Assembly (NCBI RefSeq): GCF_011742165.1
Contig: NZ_JAAQTO010000049.1
Span: 1 to 64,000 of the forward strand
Direction: 5' to 3'
DNA length: 64,000 bases
Origin: Billgrantia bachuensis
GTDB taxonomy: Bacteria > Pseudomonadota > Gammaproteobacteria > Pseudomonadales > Halomonadaceae
Under the pieces are notes generated by a model. It was not told where the DNA came from, searched no databases, and worked only from the letters and a program-made list of their open reading frames with translations. The stretch's first letter is position 1. Every line of letters starts with the position of its first letter. Of the stretch, positions 45,557 through 54,770 are shown in pieces. Both the position numbers and the translations under genes were made by a program.

Positions 45557-46756
45557 ATGGCATTTCTAACCATCGACGGCCGCAGCGTCGCCTATCGCCT
45601 GCTCGGCCCCGAGGCGCTGCCGCTGGTGGTGCTGGCGCACCCGCTGGGCATGAGCCAGGCGGTGTGGGACGACCTGCTGCCGGCGCTGCTGCCGCGCTAC
45701 CGCGTGCTGACCTGGGACCTGCCCGGCCACGGTGCCAGCCAGGCCTGGCCGGCCGAGGGCGGCGAGATCACCCCGGCGGCGCTGGCCCGTGAGGCGCTAG
45801 CGCTGGTCGAGCATGCCGGCGCGTCACGCTTCCACTTTGTCGGCACTTCCATCGGCGGCGTGGTCGGTCAGCAACTGATCGCTGAACACGCCGAGCGGCT
45901 CTACACCGTCACTCTGACCAACACCGGCGCGGTGATCGGCAACCAGGAGCTGTGGACCACCCGCGCCGGCCGCATTCGCCAGGAAGGCCTGGCGGCCATG
46001 GCCGAGGAGATCGTGCCGCGCTGGTTCGCGCCGGCCTGCTTCGAGGTCGAACCGGCACTCCAGGCCGGCTGGTGCACCCAGATGGGCCGCGGCGACGACG
46101 AATCCTACGCCCGCCTGTGCGAGATGCTCGGCCGCACCGACTTCCGCGGCAAGCTAAAGGGGCCGCTCGCCGAGCATCCGGGCATCGGCGTGCACCTGCT
46201 CGGCGGTAGCGCCGACGTGGCCACCCCGCCGGAGACCCTGCAGGCCCTGGCCGCCGAGTGTGGCGGGGCGCCGCTGGAGATTCTCGAAGGCTTCGCTCAT
46301 GTGCCCTCGGTCGAAGACCCCGCCGCCACGGCCAAGCGGCTGCTGCTGTGGATGGCTGCCGATCGCGAAGACGTCGGCGAGCATGGCGTGAGCTACGCCG
46401 AGGGTCTCGAGACCCGCAAGCAGGTGCTCGGCGAGGAGCACGTGGCCCGCTCCACCGAGAACGCCAACAGCCTCGACGCGCCATTCCAGCAGATGATCAC
46501 CCGGCTGGCCTGGGGCGAGCTGTGGAGCAACGACGACCTCACCCGGCGCGAGCGTAGCCTGATCACCACCGGCATCCTCGCCGCCCTGGGCCGCGAGGAG
46601 CTCACGCTGCACCTCAAGACCGCCAAGCGCATCGGACTCAGTGAAGCCGAGCTGCGCCAGGTGCTGATGCACGTGGCCGTCTACGCCGGCGTGCCGGCGG
46701 CGAACCATGCGTTTGCGTTGGCCAAGGAGCTGGGTTGGGGCGAGGAGAAGGGCTGA
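45557..46756 (+). CDS. pcaDC: Fused beta-ketoadipate enol-lactone hydrolase / carboxymuconolactone decarboxylase
   Basis: One 399-residue protein carries two consecutive steps. Residues 1-260 are an alpha/beta hydrolase (PcaD) with nucleophile Ser98 in VGTSIGGVVGQQ, and residues about 275-395 are a carboxymuconolactone decarboxylase domain (PcaC; GLETRKQVLGEEHV, HLKTAKRIGLSEAELRQVLMH, YAGVPAANHAF). Such fusions are known as PcaL in actinobacteria and occur in some proteobacteria. The ATG at 45557 is preferred over GTG at 45551 because GGGAGA then has normal spacing. It converges with the GntR gene. Confidence 0.94.
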   Translation: MAFLTIDGRSVAYRLLGPEALPLVVLAHPLGMSQAVWDDLLPALLPRYRVLTWDLPGHGASQAWPAEGGEITPAALAREALALVEHAGASRFHFVGTSIGGVVGQQLIAEHAERLYTVTLTNTGAVIGNQELWTTRAGRIRQEGLAAMAEEIVPRWFAPACFEVEPALQAGWCTQMGRGDDESYARLCEMLGRTDFRGKLKGPLAEHPGIGVHLLGGSADVATPPETLQALAAECGGAPLEILEGFAHVPSVEDPAATAKRLLLWMAADREDVGEHGVSYAEGLETRKQVLGEEHVARSTENANSLDAPFQQMITRLAWGELWSNDDLTRRERSLITTGILAALGREELTLHLKTAKRIGLSEAELRQVLMHVAVYAGVPAANHAFALAKELGWGEEKG

Positions 46757-46762
46757 CGATAG

Positions 46763-47455
46763 CTAGGCGTAGGCGTGTTTATATAGGCTCAAGTAGCGCT
46801 CTTTCGAGGGGATCAGATGTTCCCGGCACAGCCGGGCGAGCCGCTCCCGATCCTGGCTGCGGATAGCGTCGATCATGGCCTGGTGTTCGCGCTGGGCCTG
46901 CGCCAAGGAGTCCTTGTCGGCGATGGCAATGAAGCGAATGCCGTGGGCTTTCTGGGCGAACTCGTTGATGGTCTCGTAGAGGTACGGGTTGCCGGCGGCC
47001 TTGAACAGGGTGCGGTGGAAGGCGATGTTGAGCCGGAAGACCCGACGAAGGTCGAGGGCATCGACGGCTTCGCTGTAGCGCCGGTGGATGTCCTCCAGCT
47101 CCGCTAGCCACTCGGACGGTGCGGGCAGGGGCAGGGCCTCGACCGCCGCGAGTTCGAGAATTTCCCGCATGGCATAGAGATGCTCGACCTCCTCCGGAGG
47201 GTAGCTCTTGACGAAGGCGCCGCGGTTCTTGACGCGCTCGACCAGACCGATGCTCTCCAACTGGAAGAGTGCCTGACGGACCACGTGGCGCTTGCAGTCG
47301 AAGCGCTCCATCATCGCCTCCTCGATCAGCCGCTCCTTGGGATGCAGGCGGCCGAGCACGATGTCTTCCTCCACGGCTGCCACGATGTCGTCGACGCCAA
47401 CCACCGGCGTGGCTTCGGCGTGACGCGACTCGAGGGATACTGCAGTTCGGCTCAT
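46763..47455 (-). CDS. GntR family (FCD subfamily) regulator
   Basis: Regulator of 230 residues: N-terminal winged HTH (VEEDIVLGRLHPKERLIEEAMMERF, then VVRQALFQLESIGLVERVKNRGAFV) and C-terminal all-helical FCD ligand domain (MREILELAAVEAL, then the metal-site residues in FRLNIAFHRTLFKAAGN and REHQAMIDAI). The start MSRTAV at 47455 has GGGGAAGCG upstream. It is 89 bases downstream of the IlvD/Edd gene on the same strand and probably controls that gene and the divergent tctCBA unit through the palindrome at 49424-49445. FCD regulators usually bind sugar acids or other carboxylates. Confidence 0.9.
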   Translation of the reverse strand: MSRTAVSLESRHAEATPVVGVDDIVAAVEEDIVLGRLHPKERLIEEAMMERFDCKRHVVRQALFQLESIGLVERVKNRGAFVKSYPPEEVEHLYAMREILELAAVEALPLPAPSEWLAELEDIHRRYSEAVDALDLRRVFRLNIAFHRTLFKAAGNPYLYETINEFAQKAHGIRFIAIADKDSLAQAQREHQAMIDAIRSQDRERLARLCREHLIPSKERYLSLYKHAYA

Positions 47456-47544
47456 GTTCGCTTCCCCAGCGGTCATCGACAGGGTGGAGGAGTGCAGCCG
47501 GTACCGGGACCGCTGCTCTCCCATGAGTGTACCAAAGGGCGCCT

Positions 47545-49335
47545 TCAGGCTTCATGGATTCGGGGTACCCTGCAGCGGGGTGCCGGGCGGCAGGCGCGGA
47601 AGTCGCAACCCTCCTCGGCCTGCAGGATCTGCTCCATGAACAGCCGCCGGTAGCCCAGCAGGGGCTCGTCGGGAGCATTGGCCCGGAACGCCTGGCGACG
47701 GGCCTCGAGCTCGGCGTCGCCCACCTCCAGGCCGAGGCGGTTGGCGCGCACGTCCAGGGCGATGATGTCGCCGTCGCGGACCAGGCCCAGGGGGCCGCCC
47801 TCGGCAGACTCGGGCGAGATGTGCAGCACGATGGTGCCCGCGGCGGTGCCGCTCATGCGGCCATCGGAGATCCGCACCATGTCCTTGACGCCCTGGGCGG
47901 CGAGCTTCTTCGGGATCGGGATATAGCCCGCCTCGGGCATGCCGGGCGCCCCCTTGGGCCCGATGTTCTGCAGCACCAGGACGTCGTCGGCCCGCACGTC
48001 GAGGTCCGGGTCGTCGATGCGCCTGGCCAGGTCCTCCAGGCCGGTGAACACCACGGCGCGTCCACGGTGCGTCATCAGCTCGGGGGAGGCGGCCGACTGC
48101 TTGATGATGGCGCCGGCGGGAGCGAGGTTGCCGCGCAGCACGGCGATGCCGCCCTGGGCATAGACCGGTTTCTCGCGCGGGCGAACCACTTTCTGGTCGA
48201 TGAGATGCACGGCGGCGTCGATGTTCTCGCCCAGGGTCCGGCCGTTGACTGTCATGGCATCCAGGTGCAGCAGCGGCGCCAGCTCGCGCAACAGGGTAGG
48301 CAGGCCGCCGGCGCGGTGCAGGTCCTCCATGTAGCCCTCCCCGGAGGGCTTGAGGTCGACGAGGACCGGCGTTTCCTGGCTCATGCGGTCGAAGGCCTCG
48401 AGATCGATATCGATGCCCAGCCGCCCGGCGATGGCGGTGAGGTGGATCAGGGCATTGGTGGAGCCACCCAGGGCGAGCAGCACGCGCAGCGCGTTCTCGA
48501 AGGCCTCGGGGGTCAGGATCTGCTCCGGGGTGACGCCGGCGCGGGCGAGCTGCACGGCCTGGGTGCCGGACTGCTCGGCGATGCGCTGCCGATCGGCATA
48601 CACCGCCGGGGCGGTGGCGCTGTTGGGCAGCATGATGCCCAGCGTCTCGGCCAGGCAGGCCATGGTGCTCGCCGTGCCCATCACCGAGCAGGTGCCAACG
48701 GTGGGTACCAGCTTGTCGTTGACCTCGTTGATCTCCTCGTCGTCGATGTCCTTGCCCCGATAGGCGGCCCAGTAGCGCCGGCAATCGGTACAGGCGCCGA
48801 CCCGCGCGCCGCGGTGGGAGCCCGATAGCATGGGGCCGGTGACGACCTGCACGGTGGGGATGCCGGCGCTGGCGGCGGCCATCAACTGGGCAGGCACGGT
48901 CTTGTCGCAGCCGCCGATCAGCACCACGGCATCCATGGGCTGGGCGCGGATCATCTCCTCGGTGTCCAGCGCCATGAGGTTGCGCAGGTACATGCTGGTG
49001 GGATGGGCGAAGGATTCGTGGAGGGTGATGGTGGGGAAGTCCACCGGCAGCCCACCGGCGAGCATCACCCCGCGCTTCACGCTCTCCACCAGGCCCGGCA
49101 CATTGCCGTGACATGCGTTGTAGCCGCTGTAGGTGTTGGCGATGCCAATCACCGGGCGCGAGAGGGCGTCGTCGGTGTAACCCATGCCCTTGATAAAGGC
49201 CTTACGCAGGAACAGCGAGAAGGCCGAATCCCCATAGTTGGTCAAGCGGTTGGACATGCCATGGGGGGAGGCGTCCCAACCCTGTGGCTGGGCCTGCCCT
49301 TTGCCGTTGTTGTCGTTGTGGAAGTCCTGACTCAT
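47545..49335 (-). CDS. IlvD/Edd family dehydratase, likely sugar-acid dehydratase
   Basis: Fe-S dehydratase of 596 residues. The cluster Cys residues lie in YSGYNACHGNVP, LIGGCDKTVPAQLM and VGTCSVMGTASTMAC. GACTDCRRYWAAYRG and the C-terminal SDGRMSGTAAGTIVLH complete the family pattern. Length, context and the Cys set favour the aldonate dehydratase branch (arabonate/xylonate/galactonate type) over IlvD of branched-chain synthesis. The product would be a 2-keto-3-deoxy acid. It is divergent from the TTT transporter genes and followed by gntR. Confidence 0.85.
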   Translation of the reverse strand: MSQDFHNDNNGKGQAQPQGWDASPHGMSNRLTNYGDSAFSLFLRKAFIKGMGYTDDALSRPVIGIANTYSGYNACHGNVPGLVESVKRGVMLAGGLPVDFPTITLHESFAHPTSMYLRNLMALDTEEMIRAQPMDAVVLIGGCDKTVPAQLMAAASAGIPTVQVVTGPMLSGSHRGARVGACTDCRRYWAAYRGKDIDDEEINEVNDKLVPTVGTCSVMGTASTMACLAETLGIMLPNSATAPAVYADRQRIAEQSGTQAVQLARAGVTPEQILTPEAFENALRVLLALGGSTNALIHLTAIAGRLGIDIDLEAFDRMSQETPVLVDLKPSGEGYMEDLHRAGGLPTLLRELAPLLHLDAMTVNGRTLGENIDAAVHLIDQKVVRPREKPVYAQGGIAVLRGNLAPAGAIIKQSAASPELMTHRGRAVVFTGLEDLARRIDDPDLDVRADDVLVLQNIGPKGAPGMPEAGYIPIPKKLAAQGVKDMVRISDGRMSGTAAGTIVLHISPESAEGGPLGLVRDGDIIALDVRANRLGLEVGDAELEARRQAFRANAPDEPLLGYRRLFMEQILQAEEGCDFRACRPAPRCRVPRIHEA

Positions 49336-49423
49336 AGCGGTTTCCTCGTGTCGTTCGCGGCGTGAACTGGCCGTCCGTTCGCACGGCCCATGAGCGCTAG
49401 GCTAGGCGTTATCAATTTGGTTG

Positions 49424-49445
49424 ACAAGATTATTGACAATCTTGT
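49424..49445. promoter_or_regulatory. Operator-like palindrome over the tctC promoter
   Basis: ACAAGATT-ATTGAC-AATCTTGT is a perfect 8-bp inverted repeat in the gap between the divergent dehydratase and tctC genes. It overlaps two TTGACA -35-like hexamers (49421-49426 and 49433-49438) directed at tctC. Binding there would block transcription, so it is the best candidate site for the nearby GntR regulator. Confidence 0.6.
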
Positions 49446-49530
49446 TGGCAACCTACTACGTTGGATCGGGCAAGCGCGTCTTGCACGCCAACGTGCAGCA
49501 CAACGACAAACAGCACTCGAGGAAACCACC

Positions 49531-50502
49531 ATGCAAAAACGTGGAGCTTTCGCCGCTACCCTGCTATCCACCTTCTTACTGTCCGGAGCCGCCCAGGCGG
49601 AGTACTCGGCAGGAGACGAACTGAAGGTCCTGCAGGGCTTCAAGGCCGGTGGGGGCAGCGACGCCCTGGCCCAGCTGACCCAGCCGTTCCTCCGGGAATC
49701 TCTGGGTATCGAGTTCGTCAATGAGTACCTGCCGGGAGCGACCGGGGGGATCGCCTGGACCCGCCTGGCCAAGCAGTCGCCTAACGATGGCAGCGTCATC
49801 AGCATCACCAACACTCCGATGCTGATGACCAACTACATCATGAACGACGCCATCAACTACTCGATCGACGAGCTGACCCCGATCGCCAACGTGGTGACCG
49901 ATCCCGGCATCATCGTGGTGCCCGAGGACAGCCCCTACCAGACGGTGGAGGACTTCTTCGCCGCGGCCGAGGAGCGCCCCGGCCAGATCACGGTGGGCAA
50001 TTCCGGGGTCGGTGGAGATGACTTCTTCTCCACGATCATGATCGAGAAGGCCACCGGTCTGACCTTCCAGAAGGTGCCCTTCCAGGGAGACGGTCCCTCG
50101 GCCACGGCGGCCATGGGAGGCAAGATCGATGCTAGCTTCAACAATCTGGGCAACGTCTACGGACATATACAGTCAGGCAGCCTGCGTCCCCTGGCGGTGT
50201 TCACCCGCGAGCGCCTGGAGGTGCTGCCCGAGTTGCCGACCCTGGTGGAGAAGGACATCGACGTGGTAGCCGGTTCCTCGCGTGGCTACAGCGCGCCGGC
50301 GGGCATCCCGGAAGAGGCGCGCCAGGAGCTGATCGCCGCCTTCGAGGGCCTCAAGGACAACGAGGAGTTCCAGCGGACCGCCCAGGAGCGTGCCATGAAC
50401 CTCGACATCCTGACCGGCGATGACTACGGCCAGATGATGCAGGACATGGAAGTGCAGTTCGCGGCGATCTGGGACGAGATCAAGGATGAGGTCAACGAAT
50501 AA
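49531..50502 (+). CDS. tctC: Tripartite tricarboxylate transporter, periplasmic receptor (TctC)
   Basis: Periplasmic solute-binding protein of 323 residues, Bug/TctC family. A signal peptide ends near GAAQAEYS. The mature part has the family features ELKVLQGFKAGGGSDALAQL, EYLPGATGGIAWTRLAK, ISITNTPMLM and the conserved second-domain GDGPSATAAMGGKIDA. The start at 49531 has CGAGGAAACCACC upstream; an in-frame start at 49390 has no signal peptide. Bug proteins bind carboxylates; here a sugar acid is inferred from the operon. Confidence 0.93.
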   Translation: MQKRGAFAATLLSTFLLSGAAQAEYSAGDELKVLQGFKAGGGSDALAQLTQPFLRESLGIEFVNEYLPGATGGIAWTRLAKQSPNDGSVISITNTPMLMTNYIMNDAINYSIDELTPIANVVTDPGIIVVPEDSPYQTVEDFFAAAEERPGQITVGNSGVGGDDFFSTIMIEKATGLTFQKVPFQGDGPSATAAMGGKIDASFNNLGNVYGHIQSGSLRPLAVFTRERLEVLPELPTLVEKDIDVVAGSSRGYSAPAGIPEEARQELIAAFEGLKDNEEFQRTAQERAMNLDILTGDDYGQMMQDMEVQFAAIWDEIKDEVNE

Positions 50503-50545
50503 AGCGTGCAGGCGCCTGTCCGCGACGAGAGACAAGGGGGAACAC

Positions 50546-51055
50546 ATGAACGTTAGTCGTCTGACCCTGGGGGTATTCGCCATCGGCGTGGCTGTTACCT
50601 TCTACGTCACAGCCCTGGGTTATCCCGATAAGGCAGCGAACATGCCCTTGATCTATTCGATCGTCGTGGCCCTGTTCGGCGCGGCGATTATCGGCCAGGA
50701 ATGCCTGGGCCCGATTCGTCGCCGCCGAATGATGGCCGGAACCGATACGCCAGCATCGCCCTCTGACAATTCGCCTTCCGAGCAGGAGGTGTCAGCCACG
50801 GCATCTGCTGGTCAGCGCAAACGATGGAAGGCCATGCTGGTCTTCCTGCTGGCCGCTTTCTACGTCTACAGCATCTCGCTGCTGGGCTACCTGCTGGCCA
50901 CCGTGGCCTTCATGGTGGTGGCCCTGGCGCTGATCGGTCACGTCTCAAGGCGCTTCGCCCTGCTGGGCATTGCGGTGTTGGTGGCAGTGGTGTGCCTGGT
51001 GTTCATCGGCTTCCTCGGGCTTCCCGTGCCGCTGCTGCCGCCCATCCTCTCCTGA
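50546..51055 (+). CDS. tctB: Tripartite tricarboxylate transporter, small permease (TctB)
   Basis: Four-helix membrane protein of 169 residues. Membrane segments lie at about 5-24, 35-52, 93-113 and 117-160, with a Ser/Pro/Glu-rich cytosolic loop (about 65-88) between the second and third. TctB sequences are poorly conserved; the assignment rests on topology and the position between tctC and tctA. The start at 50546 follows ACAAGGGGGAACAC. Confidence 0.88.
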   Translation: MNVSRLTLGVFAIGVAVTFYVTALGYPDKAANMPLIYSIVVALFGAAIIGQECLGPIRRRRMMAGTDTPASPSDNSPSEQEVSATASAGQRKRWKAMLVFLLAAFYVYSISLLGYLLATVAFMVVALALIGHVSRRFALLGIAVLVAVVCLVFIGFLGLPVPLLPPILS

Positions 51056-51154
51056 CTCCGGCGCCCCGTCGCGCCTGGCCCTGCTGGCGTCGCCGCCACT
51101 CTCGGGCCGGGCGAAACGGAGGCTGCCCGGAACCGGCTCCTGGAGCTTAGTCAT

Positions 51155-52660
51155 ATGGAAAACCTCGTTCTGGTGGGCCTGACCAACGTCATCACGTTCA
51201 CCAATATCGCCCTGATTCTGGGCGGGACCCTGCTAGGGTTGTTCGTCGGGGCCATGCCGGGGCTCTCGGCGACCATGGCCCTGGCGCTACTCTTGCCACT
51301 GACCTTCGGCATGGATCCCGCCACGGGGCTCAGCATGCTGGCATCCCTCTATGTGGGGGCCTCCTATGGCGGCTCCATCGCCGCCATCCTGCTGCGAACC
51401 CCCGGCACGCCCTCGGCCGCCGCCACGGTGCTCGACGGCTTTCCGCTGTCGCAGCAGGGGCAGGCCGGCAAGGCCCTGGGGATCTCGCTGTTCGCTTCCT
51501 TCGTCGGTGGCCTGCTGAGCGGCATCGCGCTGTTGACGGCGGCGCCGCTGCTGGGGGTGCTGGTGCTCAAGTTCGGCCCCGTCGAGCTGTTCGCCATCGC
51601 CGTGCTGGGCATCACCATCATCGGCTCGCTGTCGCAGGGCTCGGTGGTGAGCGGTCTGCTGTCGGGTGCCCTGGGGCTGCTGGTCAGCACGGTGGGCATG
51701 GACCTTATCACCGGCACGCCGCGCATGACCTTCGGTAACATCAACCTGTTCTCGGGGATCGAGTTCACCGTGGCGCTGATCGGGCTGTTCTCGATCCCCC
51801 AGGCGCTGGTGCTGATCGAGAACGCCCACGGCTCCCAGAAGGTGGCGAGCAAGATCACCGACAGGCTGATGCCGCGCCTCGCCGAGATCCGGCGCCTGCT
51901 GCCCAATATCTTCCGCTCCGGCGGGATCGGCATCGTCACCGGCCTGATCCCGGGCACCGGCGGTGATACCGCGAGCTGGTTCGCCTACAACGAGGCCAAG
52001 CGCTTCGCCCGCGACAAGAGTCGCTTCGGCAAGGGCGACATCGCCGGGGTGGCGGCCCCCGAGGCGGCCAACAATGCGGTAGTGGGTGGTGCCCTGATTC
52101 CCACCATCGCCTTGGGCATTCCCGGCAGTTCCTCCACCGCCATCCTGCTCGGCGCCTTGATGGTGCAGGGCATCCTGCCAGGGCCGAACCTGCTGACCGA
52201 TTACGGCGATGTGACTTACACCCTGATCTGGGCGGTGATCTTCGCCAACGTCGGACTGTTGCTGGTGGGCCTGCTGTTCACCCGGCTGTGCGTCAGCGTC
52301 ACCAAAGTGCCCGACAGTTTCGTGGCCTGCGCGATCATCACGCTCTGTGTGATCGGCGCCTTCGCCATCAACAACAGCTTGTTCGAGGTGGGGCTGATGC
52401 TCGGCTTCGGGCTGTTCGGCTACTGGATGAACAAGGCGGGCGTCTCGCCGGCCCCCATGGTGATCGGGCTGATCCTGGGGCCGGTCATGGAGACCAGCTT
52501 TCAGCAGTCGATGCTGATCGGGCAGGGTAGCCTGGGCATCTTCCTGACGAGCCCGATCGCCGTGGTGCTGCTGTGCATCGCCGCCTTCTCGGTGCTGCAG
52601 GCCACCCCACTCTTCCGCTGGCTGCGCGGAGCCCTGCGCGCACGTACGCAAGCCCAGTGA
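51155..52660 (+). CDS. tctA: Tripartite tricarboxylate transporter, large permease (TctA)
   Basis: Large membrane subunit of 501 residues with about 12 membrane segments. TctA signatures include LFVGAMPGLSATMALALLLP, SMLASLYVGASYGGSIAAIL followed by RTPGTPSAAATVLDGFPL, and the second-half repeat GLIPGTGGDTASWFAYNEAK. It uses an ion gradient to import the acid delivered by TctC. Spacing to tctB is 99 bases and to the enolase-family gene 29 bases. Confidence 0.95.
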   Translation: MENLVLVGLTNVITFTNIALILGGTLLGLFVGAMPGLSATMALALLLPLTFGMDPATGLSMLASLYVGASYGGSIAAILLRTPGTPSAAATVLDGFPLSQQGQAGKALGISLFASFVGGLLSGIALLTAAPLLGVLVLKFGPVELFAIAVLGITIIGSLSQGSVVSGLLSGALGLLVSTVGMDLITGTPRMTFGNINLFSGIEFTVALIGLFSIPQALVLIENAHGSQKVASKITDRLMPRLAEIRRLLPNIFRSGGIGIVTGLIPGTGGDTASWFAYNEAKRFARDKSRFGKGDIAGVAAPEAANNAVVGGALIPTIALGIPGSSSTAILLGALMVQGILPGPNLLTDYGDVTYTLIWAVIFANVGLLLVGLLFTRLCVSVTKVPDSFVACAIITLCVIGAFAINNSLFEVGLMLGFGLFGYWMNKAGVSPAPMVIGLILGPVMETSFQQSMLIGQGSLGIFLTSPIAVVLLCIAAFSVLQATPLFRWLRGALRARTQAQ

Positions 52661-52689
52661 CCCCCAACCATCATCACGAGGACTTCATC

Positions 52690-53811
52690 ATGACAACAAT
52701 CACTGAGGTATGTGCCAGGACGGTCAGCGTGCCGCTGGATAACCCCACAAGTTTCTCCAACCGCCAGGTGCACAAGCGCGACTATGTGCTCGTCGAGGTG
52801 GCCGGCGACGACGGCCATGTCGGCATCGGCTTCTGCTACGGTGGCAACAACGCCGGGGCCCTGGTGGCGCATGCTGTGCGGGATCTGCTGCGGCCGGTGC
52901 TGGTGGGGGGGGATGCCCATGCCACCGAGGCCCTGTGGCAGGCCATGTATCAGGAGTCGCTGCTGCACGGTCGCTGCGGCGCGGTGATGCGCGCCATCAG
53001 CATCCTCGATACCGCCCTCTGGGACCGCAACGCCCGGGCGGCGGGCCTGCCGCTCTATAAGTACCTGGGCGCCAGCGATACCCAGAGCGTGCCGGCCTAT
53101 GCCAGTGGTGGCTACTACCTGGATGGCAAGACGCCTGAGATGCTGGGCGAGGAGATGGCCGGCTACGTCGCCCAGGGCTTCACCGCGGTGAAGATGAAGG
53201 TGGGGCGCGAGGACCTGGCCGGGGAAGAGGCGCGGCTGGCGGCGGTGCGGGAGGCCGTGGGTTCCGCCGTCCAGGTCATGCTGGATGCCAACAACGCCTG
53301 GCGGGACCTGCCGTCGGCGCTGGCCTTCATGCGCATGGCCGAGCCCTACCACCCGTTCTGGATCGAGGAGCCCTTCAGCCCGGACGACATCGACAACCAC
53401 CGGCGCCTCGCGCAGCGCACCCCGGTGCCGGTGGCCACCGGGGAGATCGAGGCCGGACGCTGGCGCTTCCGCGAACTGCTGGAGAAGGAAGGCGCCATGA
53501 TCCTGCAGACCGATGCCGCGGTGTGCGGCGGGATCACCGAGTTCCGGCGAATCGCCGCCACCGCGGCGAGCTTCGGCGTGGAGGTCTACCCGCACTGGTT
53601 CCACGACCTGCACATCCATCTCGCTGCCTCGGCGCCCAACGTGCACATGGTGGAATTCTTCGCCGACGACCAGGTGCTCAACTTCCGGCGGCTGGTCGAT
53701 ACCCAGCTGGAATTCGCCGACGGCCGGCTGCGGCTGCCCACCACGCCGGGCCTCGGGTTCGGCTTCGATGCGGCGGCGCTGGAGCGCTATGCCATCGAGC
53801 CCTGGCACTGA
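52690..53811 (+). CDS. Mandelate racemase/enolase-superfamily acid-sugar dehydratase
   Basis: Cytoplasmic Mg-dependent enzyme of 373 residues. The catalytic layout of the mandelate racemase subgroup is visible: K-x-K at 168-170 (VKMKVG), metal ligands Asp199 (LDANNAW), a Glu in WIEEP near 226 and Glu252 (ATGE), and the Asp275-His302 dyad (QTDAAVCGG ... PHWFHD). Members with this set mostly dehydrate sugar acids to 2-keto-3-deoxy acids; racemases share it. The exact substrate is not recognised. The start at 52690 follows CATCACGAGGACTTCATC. The gene is in the tct operon. Confidence 0.86.
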   Translation: MTTITEVCARTVSVPLDNPTSFSNRQVHKRDYVLVEVAGDDGHVGIGFCYGGNNAGALVAHAVRDLLRPVLVGGDAHATEALWQAMYQESLLHGRCGAVMRAISILDTALWDRNARAAGLPLYKYLGASDTQSVPAYASGGYYLDGKTPEMLGEEMAGYVAQGFTAVKMKVGREDLAGEEARLAAVREAVGSAVQVMLDANNAWRDLPSALAFMRMAEPYHPFWIEEPFSPDDIDNHRRLAQRTPVPVATGEIEAGRWRFRELLEKEGAMILQTDAAVCGGITEFRRIAATAASFGVEVYPHWFHDLHIHLAASAPNVHMVEFFADDQVLNFRRLVDTQLEFADGRLRLPTTPGLGFGFDAAALERYAIEPWH

Positions 53812-53840
53812 AGGGCCCTGACCCGATTAAGGAGAACGTC

Positions 53841-54770
53841 ATGTCCCAAGCGCATGGAGACGTCTGGTCTCCGGTGATCACCCCCTTCGGCGCCGATCTG
53901 GCGCCGGAACCCCGGCGCTTCGTGTCCCACTGTCGATGGCTGGCCTCCCACGGCGTCGGGCTCGCGGTGTTCGGCACCAACTCCGAGGCCAACTCCATGA
54001 CGGTGGCCGAGAAGCAGGGCCTGCTGGGCGCCCTGGTGGAGGGCGATGTCGATCCCGCCCGCCTGATGCCCGGCACCGGGCACTGTGCGATCGGCGACAG
54101 CGTGGCCCTGACCCGCGAGGCGGTGGCGGCGGGCTGTGCGGGTGTGCTGATGCTGCCGCCGTTCTACTACAAGGGCGTCAGCGACGAGGGGCTGTTTCGC
54201 TACTACAGCGAGGTGATCGAGCGGGTGGGGGATTCGCGGCTGCGGGTCTATCTCTACCACATTCCGCCCGTCGCCCAGGTGCCGTTGTCGCTGGCATTGG
54301 TTGAACGCCTGCGCAGCGCCTTTCCCGACACCATCGCCGGTATCAAGGACAGCGGTGGCGACTGGGCGCATACCCAGGCGTTGATCGAGCGCTTCGGCGG
54401 TGACGGTTTTGCCGTCTATGCCGGTAGCGAGCGGTTCCTGCTCGACACCCTGCGGGCAGGCGGCGCCGGCTGCATCAGCGCTACCGCCAACGTCAACCCA
54501 GCGGCCATCGCCGGCCTGGCCGCGAACTGGCAGGCCGACGACGCCGACGAGCGTCAGCAAGGGCTCAACACCCTGCGTGACCTATTCGAGCGGTATCCTC
54601 TGATTCCCGCCATGAAGGCCGCCACGGCGCACTTCTCCGCGGCGGCCGACTGGCGTCGCGTGCGTCCCCCACTGGTCGAGCTGGACGAGAAGCGTGCCGG
54701 TAGTCTGTTCGCCGCGCTCGAGGCGATGGGCTTCCGCATGGCGGGACTGGGGGAGGCAGACCATGGGTGA
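53841..54770 (+). CDS. DHDPS/NAL family lyase or dehydratase
   Basis: Class I Schiff-base enzyme of 309 residues. The lysine is Lys169 (AGIKDSGG), the catalytic Tyr is Tyr139 (VYLYHIPP) and the carboxylate-binding loop is GTNSEAN near residue 45. It lacks context for lysine synthesis and instead lies with sugar-acid dehydratases, so it is expected to cleave or dehydrate a 2-keto-3-deoxy acid, giving pyruvate plus an aldehyde or a 2-oxoacid semialdehyde. TTAAGGAGAACGTC precedes the start. The 3' end overlaps the next gene by eight bases. Confidence 0.87.
   Translation: MSQAHGDVWSPVITPFGADLAPEPRRFVSHCRWLASHGVGLAVFGTNSEANSMTVAEKQGLLGALVEGDVDPARLMPGTGHCAIGDSVALTREAVAAGCAGVLMLPPFYYKGVSDEGLFRYYSEVIERVGDSRLRVYLYHIPPVAQVPLSLALVERLRSAFPDTIAGIKDSGGDWAHTQALIERFGGDGFAVYAGSERFLLDTLRAGGAGCISATANVNPAAIAGLAANWQADDADERQQGLNTLRDLFERYPLIPAMKAATAHFSAAADWRRVRPPLVELDEKRAGSLFAALEAMGFRMAGLGEADHG

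Noticed and set aside
51287-52651. Minus-strand frame of 454 codons opposite tctA
   Set aside because: The product is Gln/His/Asp-rich, as expected for the antisense of hydrophobic membrane-protein codons. TctA motifs are clear on the other strand.
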